A stretch of 64,000 bases of DNA, taken from NCBI RefSeq assembly GCF_003751845.1, contig NZ_RJKQ01000002.1:1116001-1180000 (forward strand). The letters run 5' to 3'. Of the stretch, positions 36,633-45,931 are shown in pieces (positions within the stretch are counted from its first letter, which is position 1; each line of letters starts with the position of its first letter). Source of the DNA: Enterobacter sp. BIGb0383. GTDB taxonomy: Bacteria; Pseudomonadota; Gammaproteobacteria; Enterobacterales; Enterobacteriaceae. Below the pieces are notes generated by a model. It was not told the DNA's origin. It saw only the letters and a program-made list of their open reading frames with translations, and made no database searches. The position numbers were made by a program, and so were the translations under genes.

Positions 36633-37448
36633 ATGCCCACACCCCGCACCGTACCGCAGACTTTCTGGCGTTCACCACGACTGCCGTGGGTGGAGCTGCG
36701 CTCGACCTGGCAAAGTCGCCAGGCCTATAAACGCCATACCCATCCACAGCTGTCGCTGGGCGCGATTGTAGAAGGCGGGACCCGCTGCGTGTGCGACGGC
36801 CAGGAGTACCTGCTGGAGCCGGGGGATCTTATTGTTATCGCCCCCGATGCGCCGCACAGCTGCAACCCGATTGCCGGACGGCCGCGCAGCTACCATATGC
36901 TGTGGCTGGACAAGGCCTGGTGCCTGTCGCATCTGCCTGAGCTGGCTGCGGGCGGGTCGCTCTCCTGCCCGCAGCCGGTCGTGCGGGATCCGCAGCGGTT
37001 TCATCAGGTCATTCAACTGGTCGAACAGCTTTATCGCGGCGAGGAACAGGCGGTAACGCAGCCGCTGATCGACCTGCTGCAGGCCCTGCCGCTACAGTCC
37101 GAACCCCTGGGCACGATGCGCAGCACCAGCCAGAAATTAAGCGAGCGCTTACTAACAAACCTCGCGGCACCGCCCACGCTGGATGCGCTGGCGGCAGAAT
37201 TTTGCCTGCGCAAAGAGACGCTGATCCGCACCTTTAAGCAGGATACCGGCCTGACGCCGGGCAGTTTTCTTAATATGGCACGTATCGAGCAGGCCAGGGC
37301 GCGGCTGCGGGCGGGTGATACGCTGGCGGATGTCGGGTATCAGACCGGCTTTGCCGATCAGAGCCACTTTCATAAAACCTTTGTGAACTACACCGCCGCA
37401 ACGCCGCGTCAGTATGCGACCGGAAGATCAATATCCGACAATAAATAA
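36633..37448 (+). CDS. AraC-family regulator
   Basis: 271 residues from ATG 36633 (MPTPRTVPQTFW), preceded by GATGAGGACGCCC; an ATG 12 bp upstream is possible. An N-terminal cupin-type AraC ligand domain (KRHTHPQLSLGAIVEGGTRC, LEPGDLIVIAPDAPHSCNP) is followed by the two AraC helix-turn-helix motifs (TLDALAAEFCLRKETLIRTF; LADVGYQTGFADQSHFHKTF). The LysE-type exporter gene 48 bp downstream is the likely target. Confidence 0.9.
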   Translation: MPTPRTVPQTFWRSPRLPWVELRSTWQSRQAYKRHTHPQLSLGAIVEGGTRCVCDGQEYLLEPGDLIVIAPDAPHSCNPIAGRPRSYHMLWLDKAWCLSHLPELAAGGSLSCPQPVVRDPQRFHQVIQLVEQLYRGEEQAVTQPLIDLLQALPLQSEPLGTMRSTSQKLSERLLTNLAAPPTLDALAAEFCLRKETLIRTFKQDTGLTPGSFLNMARIEQARARLRAGDTLADVGYQTGFADQSHFHKTFVNYTAATPRQYATGRSISDNK

Positions 37449-37468
37449 GCGCTCACTTACCTCAGGAT

Positions 37469-37493
37469 GACCTCAGTCTTACTCGCTGAGGTC
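37469..37493 (+). promoter_or_regulatory. Hairpin overlapping the lysE-type ribosome site
   Basis: GACCTCAG (37469-37476) / CTGAGGTC (37486-37493) with a 9-nt loop. The right arm contains the GAGG ribosome site of the exporter gene at 37497. It could be an operator or an RNA structure that masks translation. Confidence 0.5.
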
Positions 37494-37496
37494 GTT

Positions 37497-38138
37497 ATGG
37501 AACTGCTCTCCACGCTTTTTCCCGCCACGTTCGTGCTGCTGGCGCTTTCCCACTTTGTTGCCCTGCTGAGTCCCGGCCCCGATTTTTTTCTGCTGACCGG
37601 CTACGCCATCCGCTACCGCCTGCGCGGCAGCGTCGGGATTGCCACTGGCATTGCCGCCGGTAACGCCGTCTATATCGCGCTGGCGATCACCGGCTGGAGC
37701 GCCCTGCGCCACGCCCCGCTGCTGTTTACGCTGATCGAGCTGCTGGGCGCGGCCTGGCTGCTGTGGATTGGCTATCGTCTGATGGGTAGCCAGCCCGGCA
37801 CGCTGGTGCTGGACGGGGCCGCCTCTGGGGCACCCTCCCTGAAAAAACAGTTTATGCTGGGGATCGGCTCGGCCCTGCTGAACCCGAAAAACGCGCTGTT
37901 TTATCTGGCGCTGATGACCACGCTCTCCGGCGCCAGCGTCACGCTGCTCCAGCAAACCGTCGCCGGGATCTGGATGGTTGCCGTGGTCCTGCTGTGGGAT
38001 CTGCTGCTGGTTAAGGTTATCGGGCTGCAAAAGGTGCAACGCCGCCTGGCAGGCGGCGTATGGCTTATCGAGCGTGGCGCAGGCGCGGTGCTGATTGCCT
38101 TTGCCCTGTGGATGATTGTGCGGTTTGTGCTGAGGTAA
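37497..38138 (+). CDS. LysE-family amino-acid exporter
   Basis: 213 residues from ATG 37497 (MELLSTLFPATFVLLALSHF). Six membrane helices, LysE/RhtB family, with the signature LLSPGPDFFLLTGYAIRYRLRG near the start. Such proteins export amino acids or analogues in exchange for protons. Substrate unknown. Probably controlled by the AraC regulator just upstream; convergent with the M20 peptidase gene 3 bp away. Confidence 0.88.
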   Translation: MELLSTLFPATFVLLALSHFVALLSPGPDFFLLTGYAIRYRLRGSVGIATGIAAGNAVYIALAITGWSALRHAPLLFTLIELLGAAWLLWIGYRLMGSQPGTLVLDGAASGAPSLKKQFMLGIGSALLNPKNALFYLALMTTLSGASVTLLQQTVAGIWMVAVVLLWDLLLVKVIGLQKVQRRLAGGVWLIERGAGAVLIAFALWMIVRFVLR

Positions 38139-38141
38139 CGA

Positions 38142-39245
38142 TTATCCCAGCACGCGACGTACGCAGGCCTTAAACACCTGAACCCCCAGCGCCAGCGCCT
38201 CGCGATCGAAATGCATATCCGGATGGTGCAATCCTGGCGTCAGGTTTGCGCCCAGCCCCCAGAACCCGCCCTTAACCTGCGGGCGAAGGCGCAGATAGTG
38301 GAAGAAATCCTCACTGCCCGGCGTGCTTTTCGGGTCGGTCAGTCCCTCTTCACCCAGCACTTCTACAATGGCTTCGCGGATCACTTCCGTGGCCTCGTCA
38401 TCGATAATCGCCGCGGGCATCTCCTTAAGAATACGAATATCGGCGGTGGCTCCCAGGGCCGCTGCGCTGCCTTCAATGGCGCGCAGCACCCGGGTTTTCA
38501 GTTCGGCCATCCCCTCGTTTTCCGCACTGCGCAGATCCCAGCAGACCCGCGCCGTGGCCGGGATCGAGTTGGTCACGCCTGCGTCGCACAGGAAGCGGGT
38601 CGCCTTTGCGCTCCAGGTCAGAGAGGGAGAAAGGTGGAGCCCGTTTACCGCCTGTACCGCAAGCGCAGCGGCATCCAGCGCATTAATCCCCAGGTGCGGG
38701 CGTGCGGCGTGGGCAGCCTTGCCGTTAAAATCCACCTCCACGGTTGCCGATGCCGAATAGTACATGGCCGGTACCGCCTTCCCCATCGGGCACTCTTCGA
38801 TGGGCCGCAGATGAAAACCGAGCAGCATATCCACATCCTCCAGCACCCCGCCGTCCGTAAGGGCGATGGCTCCGGTGCCCAGTTCTTCGGCGGGCTGAAA
38901 GAGAATTTTCAGCCGCCCTTTTTTCACCAGCCCTTCGACAGTCACCTCCTGGGCGGCCGTCAGCACAACCGACGAGTGACCATCGTGACCGCAGGTATGC
39001 CGTGCTTCCAGCCGCCCGTCGATCATATGCCCGAGTGCGTCCATATCGGCGCGCAGCGCCAGCACCGGTCCCGGCTCTCCGCTATTAAGCTCCGCCACAA
39101 TGCCGGTGGTGCCGTTAACGTTACGGGTCACCTGAAAACCAGACGATACCAGCGCATCGGCGATGTAGGCGGCGGTTTTAAACTCCTCGAATCCCAGCTC
39201 CGGGATTTGATGCAGGTAATTAAAGTGCTCTAAGGTTCGCGACAC
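38142..39245 (-). CDS. M20-family amidohydrolase/peptidase
   Basis: 367 residues, GTG start at 39245 with AAGGAGTAAGAC before it. M20D-type dinuclear metal amidohydrolase: LRADMDALGH, metal ligands in ARHTCGHDGHS, PAEELGTGA, GFHLRP, and TPGSEDFFHY near the end, with a dimerisation lid in between. It would cleave an N-acyl amino acid or dipeptide in the cytoplasm. It shares the operon with yjiH-yjiG; in E. coli those two go with the isoaspartyl dipeptidase gene iadA, so another amidohydrolase fills that slot here. Confidence 0.88.
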   Translation of the reverse strand: MSRTLEHFNYLHQIPELGFEEFKTAAYIADALVSSGFQVTRNVNGTTGIVAELNSGEPGPVLALRADMDALGHMIDGRLEARHTCGHDGHSSVVLTAAQEVTVEGLVKKGRLKILFQPAEELGTGAIALTDGGVLEDVDMLLGFHLRPIEECPMGKAVPAMYYSASATVEVDFNGKAAHAARPHLGINALDAAALAVQAVNGLHLSPSLTWSAKATRFLCDAGVTNSIPATARVCWDLRSAENEGMAELKTRVLRAIEGSAAALGATADIRILKEMPAAIIDDEATEVIREAIVEVLGEEGLTDPKSTPGSEDFFHYLRLRPQVKGGFWGLGANLTPGLHHPDMHFDREALALGVQVFKACVRRVLG

Positions 39246-39264
39246 GTCTTACTCCTTTTATTTT

Positions 39265-39732
39265 TTAGGCGAATACGCGCATGACCAGCATAGCAATCGC
39301 GGCGTTGAGGATGCTGACCGCCATCAGCAGCGGCCAGTACTTCTTCGGCACGTCGGCCACGCCCAGCAGGCGTCCCATATACTGCAGCTGGGACCCCATC
39401 AGGAAGATGGCCGGGGCGAGGATGGTAATTTGCGTAATATCCAGCGTCCCCTGGGTCAGCAGGCTCACCGCCACCCCGGTACCCGCCGAAGAGGAGAGCC
39501 AGGCCGTCAGCAGGACGGTAATGGCTTCACCGGGTAGCCCAAACAGCCCCATCAGCGGGGCACAGACATGACCGATAATCTGCATAATGCCGAGCAAATT
39601 GAGCATTTCAGCGATCACATAGGCCATCAGCACATTCGGCATCAGATTATTGATGGCGATATTAAATCCTTTCCGTGCGCCGATGACGAAAATATCAAAC
39701 GGATTACCTGAAGCTTTTACTTGATTATTCAT
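39265..39732 (-). CDS. yjiG: YjiG-family inner-membrane protein
   Basis: 155 residues, about four membrane helices, SpmB/nucleoside-recognition type. Sequence pattern ARKGFNIAINNLMPNVLMAY and FGLPGEAITVLLTAWLSSSA compares with E. coli YjiG. Probably forms a transporter with YjiH. Its start overlaps the yjiH stop by 8 bp; the peptidase gene follows after 19 bp. Confidence 0.88.
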   Translation of the reverse strand: MNNQVKASGNPFDIFVIGARKGFNIAINNLMPNVLMAYVIAEMLNLLGIMQIIGHVCAPLMGLFGLPGEAITVLLTAWLSSSAGTGVAVSLLTQGTLDITQITILAPAIFLMGSQLQYMGRLLGVADVPKKYWPLLMAVSILNAAIAMLVMRVFA

Positions 39733-40408
39733 TAGCGAAATCCTTTTTATAAACCGTATTCAACGTCAAGCGCACCACTGCCGCACCGACAAACTTCAGC
39801 ACGAACATTAATAACAACGGGATAATGATTGGGATGGTTAAGGAAGCAAACATCGCCGAGCCGATGGAGAAATAATTATTAATCAGCCCGGCACCGGAAT
39901 ATTGCCAGGCTCCCATAATGACCACATCTTTACGGTTGATTTTTTTGCTGTCGTACAGCTCTTTGGTTAACGCTGCCCCTGCATCGGTACTTTGCAGATC
40001 GGTAATCAGCGCCAGCCCGGTATAACCGGGGATCCCTAACAGCGGACGCAGCAGCGGCGTCAGCAGCTTATGCGCCGCACGGATCGCGCCATAGTGGGTA
40101 AAGATCTCCAGCAGCCCCAGCGCCAGCATCACCGTCGGCACCAGCGAGAGCGCAAAGAGGAAGCCCGCTTTAGCGCTGATCCCACCGCTGCCGAGGAAGG
40201 TATTGCTCTCCGGGGTTTTCATGGTGCCAAACCCGCCGCCAAGGGTGGTAAAATCAAACGCCCCCAGCCATGCCATCCCTTCGACTTTAAAAAAGAAGCC
40301 GGAAAACACCAGCAGTACAATGATTAATGAGATCCAGGCCCCCGGTCCCACTTTCCATTCATCATTCACTTCACTGGAGGAACCTTCCAGCATTTTATAT
40401 TCACTCAT
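39725..40408 (-). CDS. yjiH: YjiH-family inner-membrane protein
   Basis: 227 residues, SpmA/nucleoside-recognition (Gate) domain with about five membrane helices (PTVMLALGLLEIFTHYGA, GYTGLALITDLQSTDAGAAL). It pairs with YjiG. First gene of a three-gene minus-strand operon ending with the M20 amidohydrolase; the operon is divergent from a LysR regulator. The substrate is probably linked to the peptidase, e.g. an acylated amino acid or dipeptide (inference). Confidence 0.88.
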   Translation of the reverse strand: MSEYKMLEGSSSEVNDEWKVGPGAWISLIIVLLVFSGFFFKVEGMAWLGAFDFTTLGGGFGTMKTPESNTFLGSGGISAKAGFLFALSLVPTVMLALGLLEIFTHYGAIRAAHKLLTPLLRPLLGIPGYTGLALITDLQSTDAGAALTKELYDSKKINRKDVVIMGAWQYSGAGLINNYFSIGSAMFASLTIPIIIPLLLMFVLKFVGAAVVRLTLNTVYKKDFANE

Positions 40409-40569
40409 ACCCTATCCCCTCACATAAACCCGTCTGTCAGAATTGTTATTTAGTGAGATCTGCGCCATTTATTTTTATTTACCTGGCTGACCTCCGTGAT
40501 ATTACCTATCCGCAATTTTGATTATCTATAACCAACCGGGATGATAAATGCCTGCTGATGGATGTTATT

Positions 40570-40586
40570 GTTGACTTAAGGTCAAC
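40570..40586. promoter_or_regulatory. LysR-type binding site
   Basis: GTTGAC-TTAAG-GTCAAC, perfect 6-bp arms; it contains TGACTTAAGGTCA, the T-N11-A pattern of LysR operators. It lies 17 bp before the LysR gene start and 162 bp from yjiH, so it probably autoregulates and may control the divergent operon. Confidence 0.65.
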
Positions 40587-40603
40587 GGTGAAGGGAATAA
40601 CGC

Positions 40604-41521
40604 ATGTTGCATGACAAACCAGTAGGCTACCTTTATGAGGTTGGTCTCCAGGGTGGGATCCGCAGGGCCGCGGATATGCTGGGGATCAACCCGTCGGTCA
40701 TTAGCCGCCAGATAGCCCAGCTTGAGCGGGCGCTACAGCTTCCGCTGCTGGAGCGCAGAGGGCGAACCGTGGTGCTGACGGAGGCGGGACGCCTGCTGGC
40801 GCAGGACCACTACGAAAGCCGACAGCGGCGCGAAAAGCTGGAAAACCATCTGAAGGATCTGCGCCATATGCGCGGCGGCAGCGTCTCACTCAGACTGGGC
40901 GGCGGGCTGGTCACTACCTTTATTGAAGAGGTGATGTGCGCCTTTGCCCGTACCTGGCCGAACGTCTTTGTCGATATTACCGTCGGCAGTATGCAGGAGA
41001 TGCTTAACGATATCGCCAGCGGTGAGACGGATATGGCGCTGGCCTTTGGCCCGATAGGTACCCCGGAACTGAAGCGCCACAGCTTTCAGTGGGGACCGAT
41101 TTGCGCCGTGGTCTCGCCGCTGCACCCCATCGCTGCTCTGACCACCATTACCATCCCCGCGTTGACCGACCATCGCCTGATCGCCCTCTCAGAGAGTTTT
41201 GGTCTACAGCGCCATATGAACGCGATGTTTAAAAGCGAGGGGCTGCAGTTTCACCCGGCCTATCGCTGCAACCTTTTCTCTACCGCCATGAGCCTCAGCC
41301 AGGCCGGGCTGGGTATCTCCTTTATGACAAAATATGCTGCCCGGGAAGCGATTGCCGAGGGTCTGCTGGTGGCCGTACCGCTGGCGCATCCGATCGCCAG
41401 CAGCGCCCAGTGCCATCTGCTGCGTAATTCCGATCGCCGTTTTACGCCTGCGGCGCACCATATGTGGCGACTGCTGCACAACGCCTTTCGCGATAAGCAG
41501 AGTGCGCTGACCGACTCGTAG
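40604..41521 (+). CDS. LysR-family regulator of the yjiHG-peptidase operon
   Basis: 305 residues. N-terminal winged helix (GGIRRAADMLGINPSVISRQ) and a C-terminal periplasmic-binding-like effector domain (SVSLRLGGGLVTTFIEEVMC to the end). Transcribed away from yjiH-yjiG-amidohydrolase, with a LysR-type palindrome between them. Inducer unknown. Confidence 0.9.
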   Translation: MLHDKPVGYLYEVGLQGGIRRAADMLGINPSVISRQIAQLERALQLPLLERRGRTVVLTEAGRLLAQDHYESRQRREKLENHLKDLRHMRGGSVSLRLGGGLVTTFIEEVMCAFARTWPNVFVDITVGSMQEMLNDIASGETDMALAFGPIGTPELKRHSFQWGPICAVVSPLHPIAALTTITIPALTDHRLIALSESFGLQRHMNAMFKSEGLQFHPAYRCNLFSTAMSLSQAGLGISFMTKYAAREAIAEGLLVAVPLAHPIASSAQCHLLRNSDRRFTPAAHHMWRLLHNAFRDKQSALTDS

Positions 41522-41555
41522 TTGTATTCCCGTCATCCGGAGATATGCTTAAGTC

Positions 41556-42827
41556 ATGGATAAACTTGCTGAACTTCAACGCGCCAGACGACTCGCGCTC
41601 TCGCTTCTGCTGGCGGCGGCGGCGATTTTCGTCGCCACGCTGTTCCTGCCGCCCAACTTCTGGGTGCGCGGGCTTAAGGCCATTGCCGAAGCGGCGATGG
41701 TCGGGGCGCTGGCGGACTGGTTCGCGGTCACCGCGCTGTTTCGTCGCATCCCGATCCCGTTTATCTCCCGACATACGGCGATTATTCCCCGTAATAAAGA
41801 CCGTATTGGCGACAATCTTGGGCAGTTCGTGCAGGAGAAGTTCCTCGATACTCAGTCCCTGGTGGGGCTGATCCGCCGTCATGAACCGGCTCTGCTGATT
41901 GGAAACTGGTTCAGCCAACCGGACAACGCTCAGCGCGTCGGCCAGCATCTGCTGCAGGTGATGAGCGGCTTTCTCGAACTGACCGATGATTCGCGCATTC
42001 AGCTGCTGCTGAAACGTGCGGTGCATAAGGCCATTGATAAGGTCGATCTGACGCAAACCAGCGCCATGATGCTGGAAAGCATGACCCGCAATAATCGCCA
42101 CCAGCGCCTGCTGGATGCGGTGATTGCCCGGCTGATTGCCCTGCTCCAGCGCGACAATACCCGCGCCTTTATTGCCCGTCAGGTGGTGCACTGGCTGGAA
42201 ACCGAGCACCCACGCAAGGCAATGATCCTGCCAACTGAATGGCTCGGCGAGCACAGCGCGGAGGCGATTACCGACGCGGTGAATACCCTGCTGGACGATA
42301 TTAATCACGACAGCGCCCACCAGATCCGCCAGGCCTTCGATCGCGCCGTTCGCTCGCTGATCGACGATCTTAAGCGCGATCCGCAGATGGCCGAAAAAGC
42401 CGAAGACGTGAAGAGCTACCTGAAAAATGACGAGGCGTTTAACCGCTATCTGAGCGAATTGTGGGGCGATATGCGTCGCTGGCTGAAAGAAGATATGCAA
42501 AGCGACAGCTCTCGCCTGAAGCAGCGTATTGCCGAGGCCGGGCAGTGGTTTGGTGAAACTCTGGTGGCGGACGGGGCGTTACGCGCCTCCCTGAATGCGC
42601 ATCTGGAGCAGGCGGCGCATAAGGTCGCCCCGGAGTTTGCCACCTTCCTGACGCGGCATATCAGCGATACGGTCAAAAGCTGGGATACGGCGGATATGTC
42701 CCGACAAATTGAACTGAATATCGGCAAAGACCTGCAGTTTATCCGTATCAACGGCACCCTGGTCGGCGGGGCGATAGGTCTGATACTGTATCTGCTTTCG
42801 TCTATTCCGGCCCTGTTGCCGCTCTAA
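41556..42827 (+). CDS. yjiN: YjiN, DUF445 membrane protein
   Basis: 423 residues, DUF445 family. Two N-terminal membrane helices frame [21 protein letters not shown]; the middle is long alpha-helical and charged ([20 protein letters not shown]); one C-terminal membrane helix follows ([13 protein letters not shown]). It matches E. coli YjiN from end to end. Function not established. Its stop lies 2 bp from that of the convergent DUF2955 gene. Confidence 0.93.
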   Translation: MDKLAELQRARRLALSLLLAAAAIFVATLFLPPNFWVRGLKAIAEAAMVGALADWFAVTALFRRIPIPFISRHTAIIPRNKDRIGDNLGQFVQEKFLDTQSLVGLIRRHEPALLIGNWFSQPDNAQRVGQHLLQVMSGFLELTDDSRIQLLLKRAVHKAIDKVDLTQTSAMMLESMTRNNRHQRLLDAVIARLIALLQRDNTRAFIARQVVHWLETEHPRKAMILPTEWLGEHSAEAITDAVNTLLDDINHDSAHQIRQAFDRAVRSLIDDLKRDPQMAEKAEDVKSYLKNDEAFNRYLSELWGDMRRWLKEDMQSDSSRLKQRIAEAGQWFGETLVADGALRASLNAHLEQAAHKVAPEFATFLTRHISDTVKSWDTADMSRQIELNIGKDLQFIRINGTLVGGAIGLILYLLSSIPALLPL

Positions 42828-42829
42828 CC

Positions 42830-43894
42830 TTAGCTCTCAATCACATAGCGCGTCGCCGCAAAGCGATTGAGGATCAGATGCACCAGCCAGACGAGGGTTA
42901 AGGTGACCAGCAGCGCCACGGTCACCGAGACGATACGGTAGAGATCGCTGAACACCAGATCCTGGTCCGGCTGCATATTCTGGCCGAACATAATCCCAAT
43001 CGTGGTGATGCTGGAAAACCCGACCCCGGCACCCACTTTTTCCATCACGTGCAGGCGGGCGCTGTAGGCCAGGCCAAGACCAATCAGCGGCATCATCAGC
43101 ACCATATGGCTGCTGTGATCGTAAACCACCAGTTGGACCAGCAGAATATAGAGACAGCCCAGCACCACGCCCACCACGCGCCACAGAGAGCTGAGCACCG
43201 CGCCGCGATAGTGCATCGGGAAGAGGATCAGGATCCCCGCCATCAGCGCCGACAGCGAATCGCTCAGGCTACAGACCTGAAACACCACAAAAATCAGCGT
43301 TGCCACCGTGCCGGAAAGCAGTGATTCGTGGCGCACGCGGGCGGCGTTTTTCTCAATCAGCGGCGGACGGGCGCGGGGTTCCACGTCCGGGATCAGATAG
43401 TGCATCAGAGCGCTCAGGCACACCGCCATCACGCTGGCTTCCATATTGGAGAACAGCAGCGTATGCCAGTCGCTGGTCGGATAGCTCATAAAATTGAGCA
43501 TCACGCTCTGACAGACAACCCCCGTCGAGCCAAACAGAAACAGCGGCCCCTGGCTCATAAAGCGAAAACGCGTCACATAGAGAGCAAACACCACCAGGGT
43601 CATGATCAGCGGCCAGTGCGCCAGGTAGCCGACGATAATCACCATTTCGATGCAGTTCACCGCCGCGCTGGAGACAAACTGCTTCGCCACGTGGCGGTTA
43701 AACACCGGCACCAGCGACAGCAGCATAATCGGGTACACCACGTAGAACACCCCGTACTGGGTGTTATAGAAACTCGACACGCTCAGGGCGATCATCCCGG
43801 CAAAGACGATCCGCAGGGTCTGGCGGAAGTCATTGGCCGTGAACACCACGTTGCCGTGAGGCGTAAAGACGCGGGCGAGGGTATTAATAGACAT
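42830..43894 (-). CDS. DUF2955/FUSC-like efflux membrane protein
   Basis: 354 residues with about ten membrane helices in two blocks, without the cytoplasmic domain of AaeB. It fits the DUF2955/FUSC-like family that partners with HlyD-type adaptors to expel aromatic acids or dyes. Third gene of a marR-hlyD-DUF2955 operon; the gap to the adaptor gene is 14 bp. Substrate unknown. Confidence 0.82.
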   Translation of the reverse strand: MSINTLARVFTPHGNVVFTANDFRQTLRIVFAGMIALSVSSFYNTQYGVFYVVYPIMLLSLVPVFNRHVAKQFVSSAAVNCIEMVIIVGYLAHWPLIMTLVVFALYVTRFRFMSQGPLFLFGSTGVVCQSVMLNFMSYPTSDWHTLLFSNMEASVMAVCLSALMHYLIPDVEPRARPPLIEKNAARVRHESLLSGTVATLIFVVFQVCSLSDSLSALMAGILILFPMHYRGAVLSSLWRVVGVVLGCLYILLVQLVVYDHSSHMVLMMPLIGLGLAYSARLHVMEKVGAGVGFSSITTIGIMFGQNMQPDQDLVFSDLYRIVSVTVALLVTLTLVWLVHLILNRFAATRYVIES

Positions 43895-43908
43895 AATCAG
43901 TAAACATA

Positions 43909-44976
43909 TCAGTAGACATAGTGCAGCAGGCTGACCAGGTGGATCTGCAGGCCAGAGAACATGCGCGCAAAGAAGCCTTCGCTGTTATAGAGCTGTACCG
44001 TTGCCCGCGCCCCGGTCGGCAGCGGCAGTTCGAGCGGCTCATCCAGGGTGACGTGGATACGCATCCGCTGCGCATCGCGCACCCAGCGGTTGGACTGCTC
44101 CGGCTGCGACAGCTGGCCATTGACCGCGAGCTGACCGGCCAGCACCCCGGCATCCTGCCCCGTGACCCTGGCGTGGAACACTTTCCCCGGCAGGGCATCA
44201 AAGACTACCGACGCGTCGGTGCCCGGGCGGGTATGACGCAGGCTTTTCTCGCGGAAATCGGCAACGATATCAGGCGTATCGCTGACCAGGGCCAGCAGCG
44301 GCGAACCCGCGCTGGCGTAAAGTCCGGGGCTAAGCTGCATATTACTGACCGTGCCGTCCGTTTCCGCCCGTACCTCGGTCCAGCTGAGATCCAGCTGCGC
44401 CTGCTCCAGCGCATTGCGGTACTTTTGCAGGGTGACGTTGCCGCCTTCGTCCCGCTCACCGCGGGCGATGGTCAGCTGATGCAGGGTCGCCTGCAGGGAG
44501 GTGACCGACTGTTCGCTGGTCTGCCAGGCCGTGCGCACTTTATCCACGTCCTGCTGCGACACATTCTGCATCGTACTCAAACGCTGATAGCGCTCAAAGG
44601 TGGTCTTATCATTGCGGGCAGTAAGCTGCGCCGTCTGCAGATTAGCCCGGGCGGCGGCGATCTGCGCGTCCAGCTGCTGGTTGTCGAGTTCGGCCTGGCG
44701 CAGGTCGATTTTCGCGGCATCGACCCGGTTAATAAACGGCGTTTGATCCAGGGTATAGAGCAGATCGCCCTTCTTCACCTGGCGATTATTCTGCACCTGG
44801 ACCCCGGCTACATAGCCGGAGATGCGGGCAGAAACCGGCGTCACCACGCGCATCACGGTGGCATCAGGCGTCAGCGGGATCCACAGATCGGCGACGATAA
44901 AATAGGCAAACATCAGCACGAACGAGGCCATACTGATCCGCACCCAGCGGGCAAACTTTTGTTCAGGAGTCATCAT
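43909..44976 (-). CDS. HlyD/EmrA-type membrane-fusion adaptor
   Basis: 355 residues. One N-terminal membrane anchor (MASFVLMFAYFIVADLWIPL), a biotinyl-lipoyl domain (RISGYVAGVQVQNNRQVKKG), a coiled-coil hairpin (about 85-190, many Gln/Ala/Asp), and a second lipoyl half plus beta-barrel. It would bridge the inner-membrane DUF2955 pump to the outer membrane. Begins 2 bp after the marR stop; co-transcribed. Confidence 0.9.
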   Translation of the reverse strand: MMTPEQKFARWVRISMASFVLMFAYFIVADLWIPLTPDATVMRVVTPVSARISGYVAGVQVQNNRQVKKGDLLYTLDQTPFINRVDAAKIDLRQAELDNQQLDAQIAAARANLQTAQLTARNDKTTFERYQRLSTMQNVSQQDVDKVRTAWQTSEQSVTSLQATLHQLTIARGERDEGGNVTLQKYRNALEQAQLDLSWTEVRAETDGTVSNMQLSPGLYASAGSPLLALVSDTPDIVADFREKSLRHTRPGTDASVVFDALPGKVFHARVTGQDAGVLAGQLAVNGQLSQPEQSNRWVRDAQRMRIHVTLDEPLELPLPTGARATVQLYNSEGFFARMFSGLQIHLVSLLHYVY

Positions 44977-44978
44977 GA

Positions 44979-45446
44979 TTAATTATTGTGGTTTTCTTCT
45001 TCGCGGAGTGTCCGCAAATTGCAGGCGATCTGATTCAGTGTGGTGCTGAAAACATCCAGGTTTTCAGCGCTTATATTGTGCGAAATACGGGACTGCAGGG
45101 TGGCAATGGTCTGCGCCAGCCGCTGCTGCATGGCGTGGCCCTGCGGCGTCAGCGTCAGCAGACGGATGCGCCGGTCGTAAGGCGAGACGGAGCGTAACAG
45201 ATAGCCCTGAGTTTCCAGCTGATTCAGGGTGCGCGTCAGCGGCGGCAGCTCAATGCCGACCACGTCCGCCAGTTCGCTGATGGAGACATTATCCCCCAGC
45301 TGATGCAGCTGCATCATCACCATCCAGCCGGACTGAGTCAGGCCGGTATCGGTAATAGCATGGTCGATCACCGCACGCCACTGGCGGATCACCATCGCCA
45401 TCCGCATCCCCATCGGTCTGCGGGAAAATTTCTCGTCTTCGCTCAT
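44979..45446 (-). CDS. MarR-family repressor of the efflux operon
   Basis: 155 residues from ATG 45446 (MSEDEKFSRRPMGMRMAMVI), preceded by GGGAGGCAGCG. MarR winged helix: LTQSGWMVMMQLHQLG, ISELADVVGIELPPLTRTLN, wing SPYDRRIRLLTLT. First gene of the operon with the adaptor and pump; likely autorepressor. A 7-bp inverted repeat upstream is the candidate operator. Confidence 0.9.
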   Translation of the reverse strand: MSEDEKFSRRPMGMRMAMVIRQWRAVIDHAITDTGLTQSGWMVMMQLHQLGDNVSISELADVVGIELPPLTRTLNQLETQGYLLRSVSPYDRRIRLLTLTPQGHAMQQRLAQTIATLQSRISHNISAENLDVFSTTLNQIACNLRTLREEENHNN

Positions 45447-45480
45447 CGCTGCCTCCCGGATTTCAGCGATGGGCAAAATA

Positions 45481-45500
45481 ATACTTATCAGGGTAAGTAT
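45481..45500. promoter_or_regulatory. Candidate MarR operator
   Basis: ATACTTA-TCAGGG-TAAGTAT, perfect 7-bp arms, 35-54 bp before the marR-type start on the minus strand. Typical size for a MarR dimer site overlapping a promoter. Confidence 0.6.
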
Positions 45501-45561
45501 CAAGAAACAGGAAACTATACCGCATGGATTGCGAAATTAAGTCTAATGACTCCCAAAATGA

Positions 45562-45585
45562 GAAAGGAGCCTGCAGGCTCCCTTT
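45562..45585 (-). terminator. Terminator of yjiS
   Basis: GGAGCCTGCAGGCTCC palindrome (45566-45581). On the minus strand the stem is followed by TTTCTCATTTT. It lies just past the yjiS stop. Confidence 0.7.
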
Positions 45586-45589
45586 CCAT

Positions 45590-45754
45590 TTAACCAATAT
45601 CGTTCCGGTTCAGTCCGATATCGCGCAGCTCGGCATCGCTAAGCCCTTGCAGCAGGCGACGCGTCTGACGTTGCAGCAGCCATTTTTTCCACGCCCGCCA
45701 GATCAGTACAAAGACAAAAAAGGGCTGCTTTGCCCGGTTTTCATAAAATTCCAT
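45590..45754 (-). CDS. yjiS: YjiS, DUF1127 small protein
   Basis: 54 residues from ATG 45754 (MEFYENRAKQPFFVFVLIWR), with the DUF1127 C-terminal signature RRLLQGLSDAELRDIGLNRNDI. Arg-rich, cytoplasmic. In other bacteria DUF1127 proteins link to phosphate/carbon metabolism or RNA binding; for YjiS nothing specific is known. Same neighbourhood as E. coli (divergent from yjiR). The frame upstream of 45754 is not supported. Confidence 0.9.
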   Translation of the reverse strand: MEFYENRAKQPFFVFVLIWRAWKKWLLQRQTRRLLQGLSDAELRDIGLNRNDIG

Positions 45755-45931
45755 CCGCTCTCTCCTCACCCTGTCCGATGACCTATGATTGCGGAGATCG
45801 CCCACAACAATACAGATTCAGAAATAGCTTTTGTTTGGAATACAGATCCGCTAAAACAGAGTCTGAATGGCGTAAAACGGCGCTATCTGTACTGGTTTAT
45901 TAATCTGTATGGTGAAAGGAAGGGATACAGC

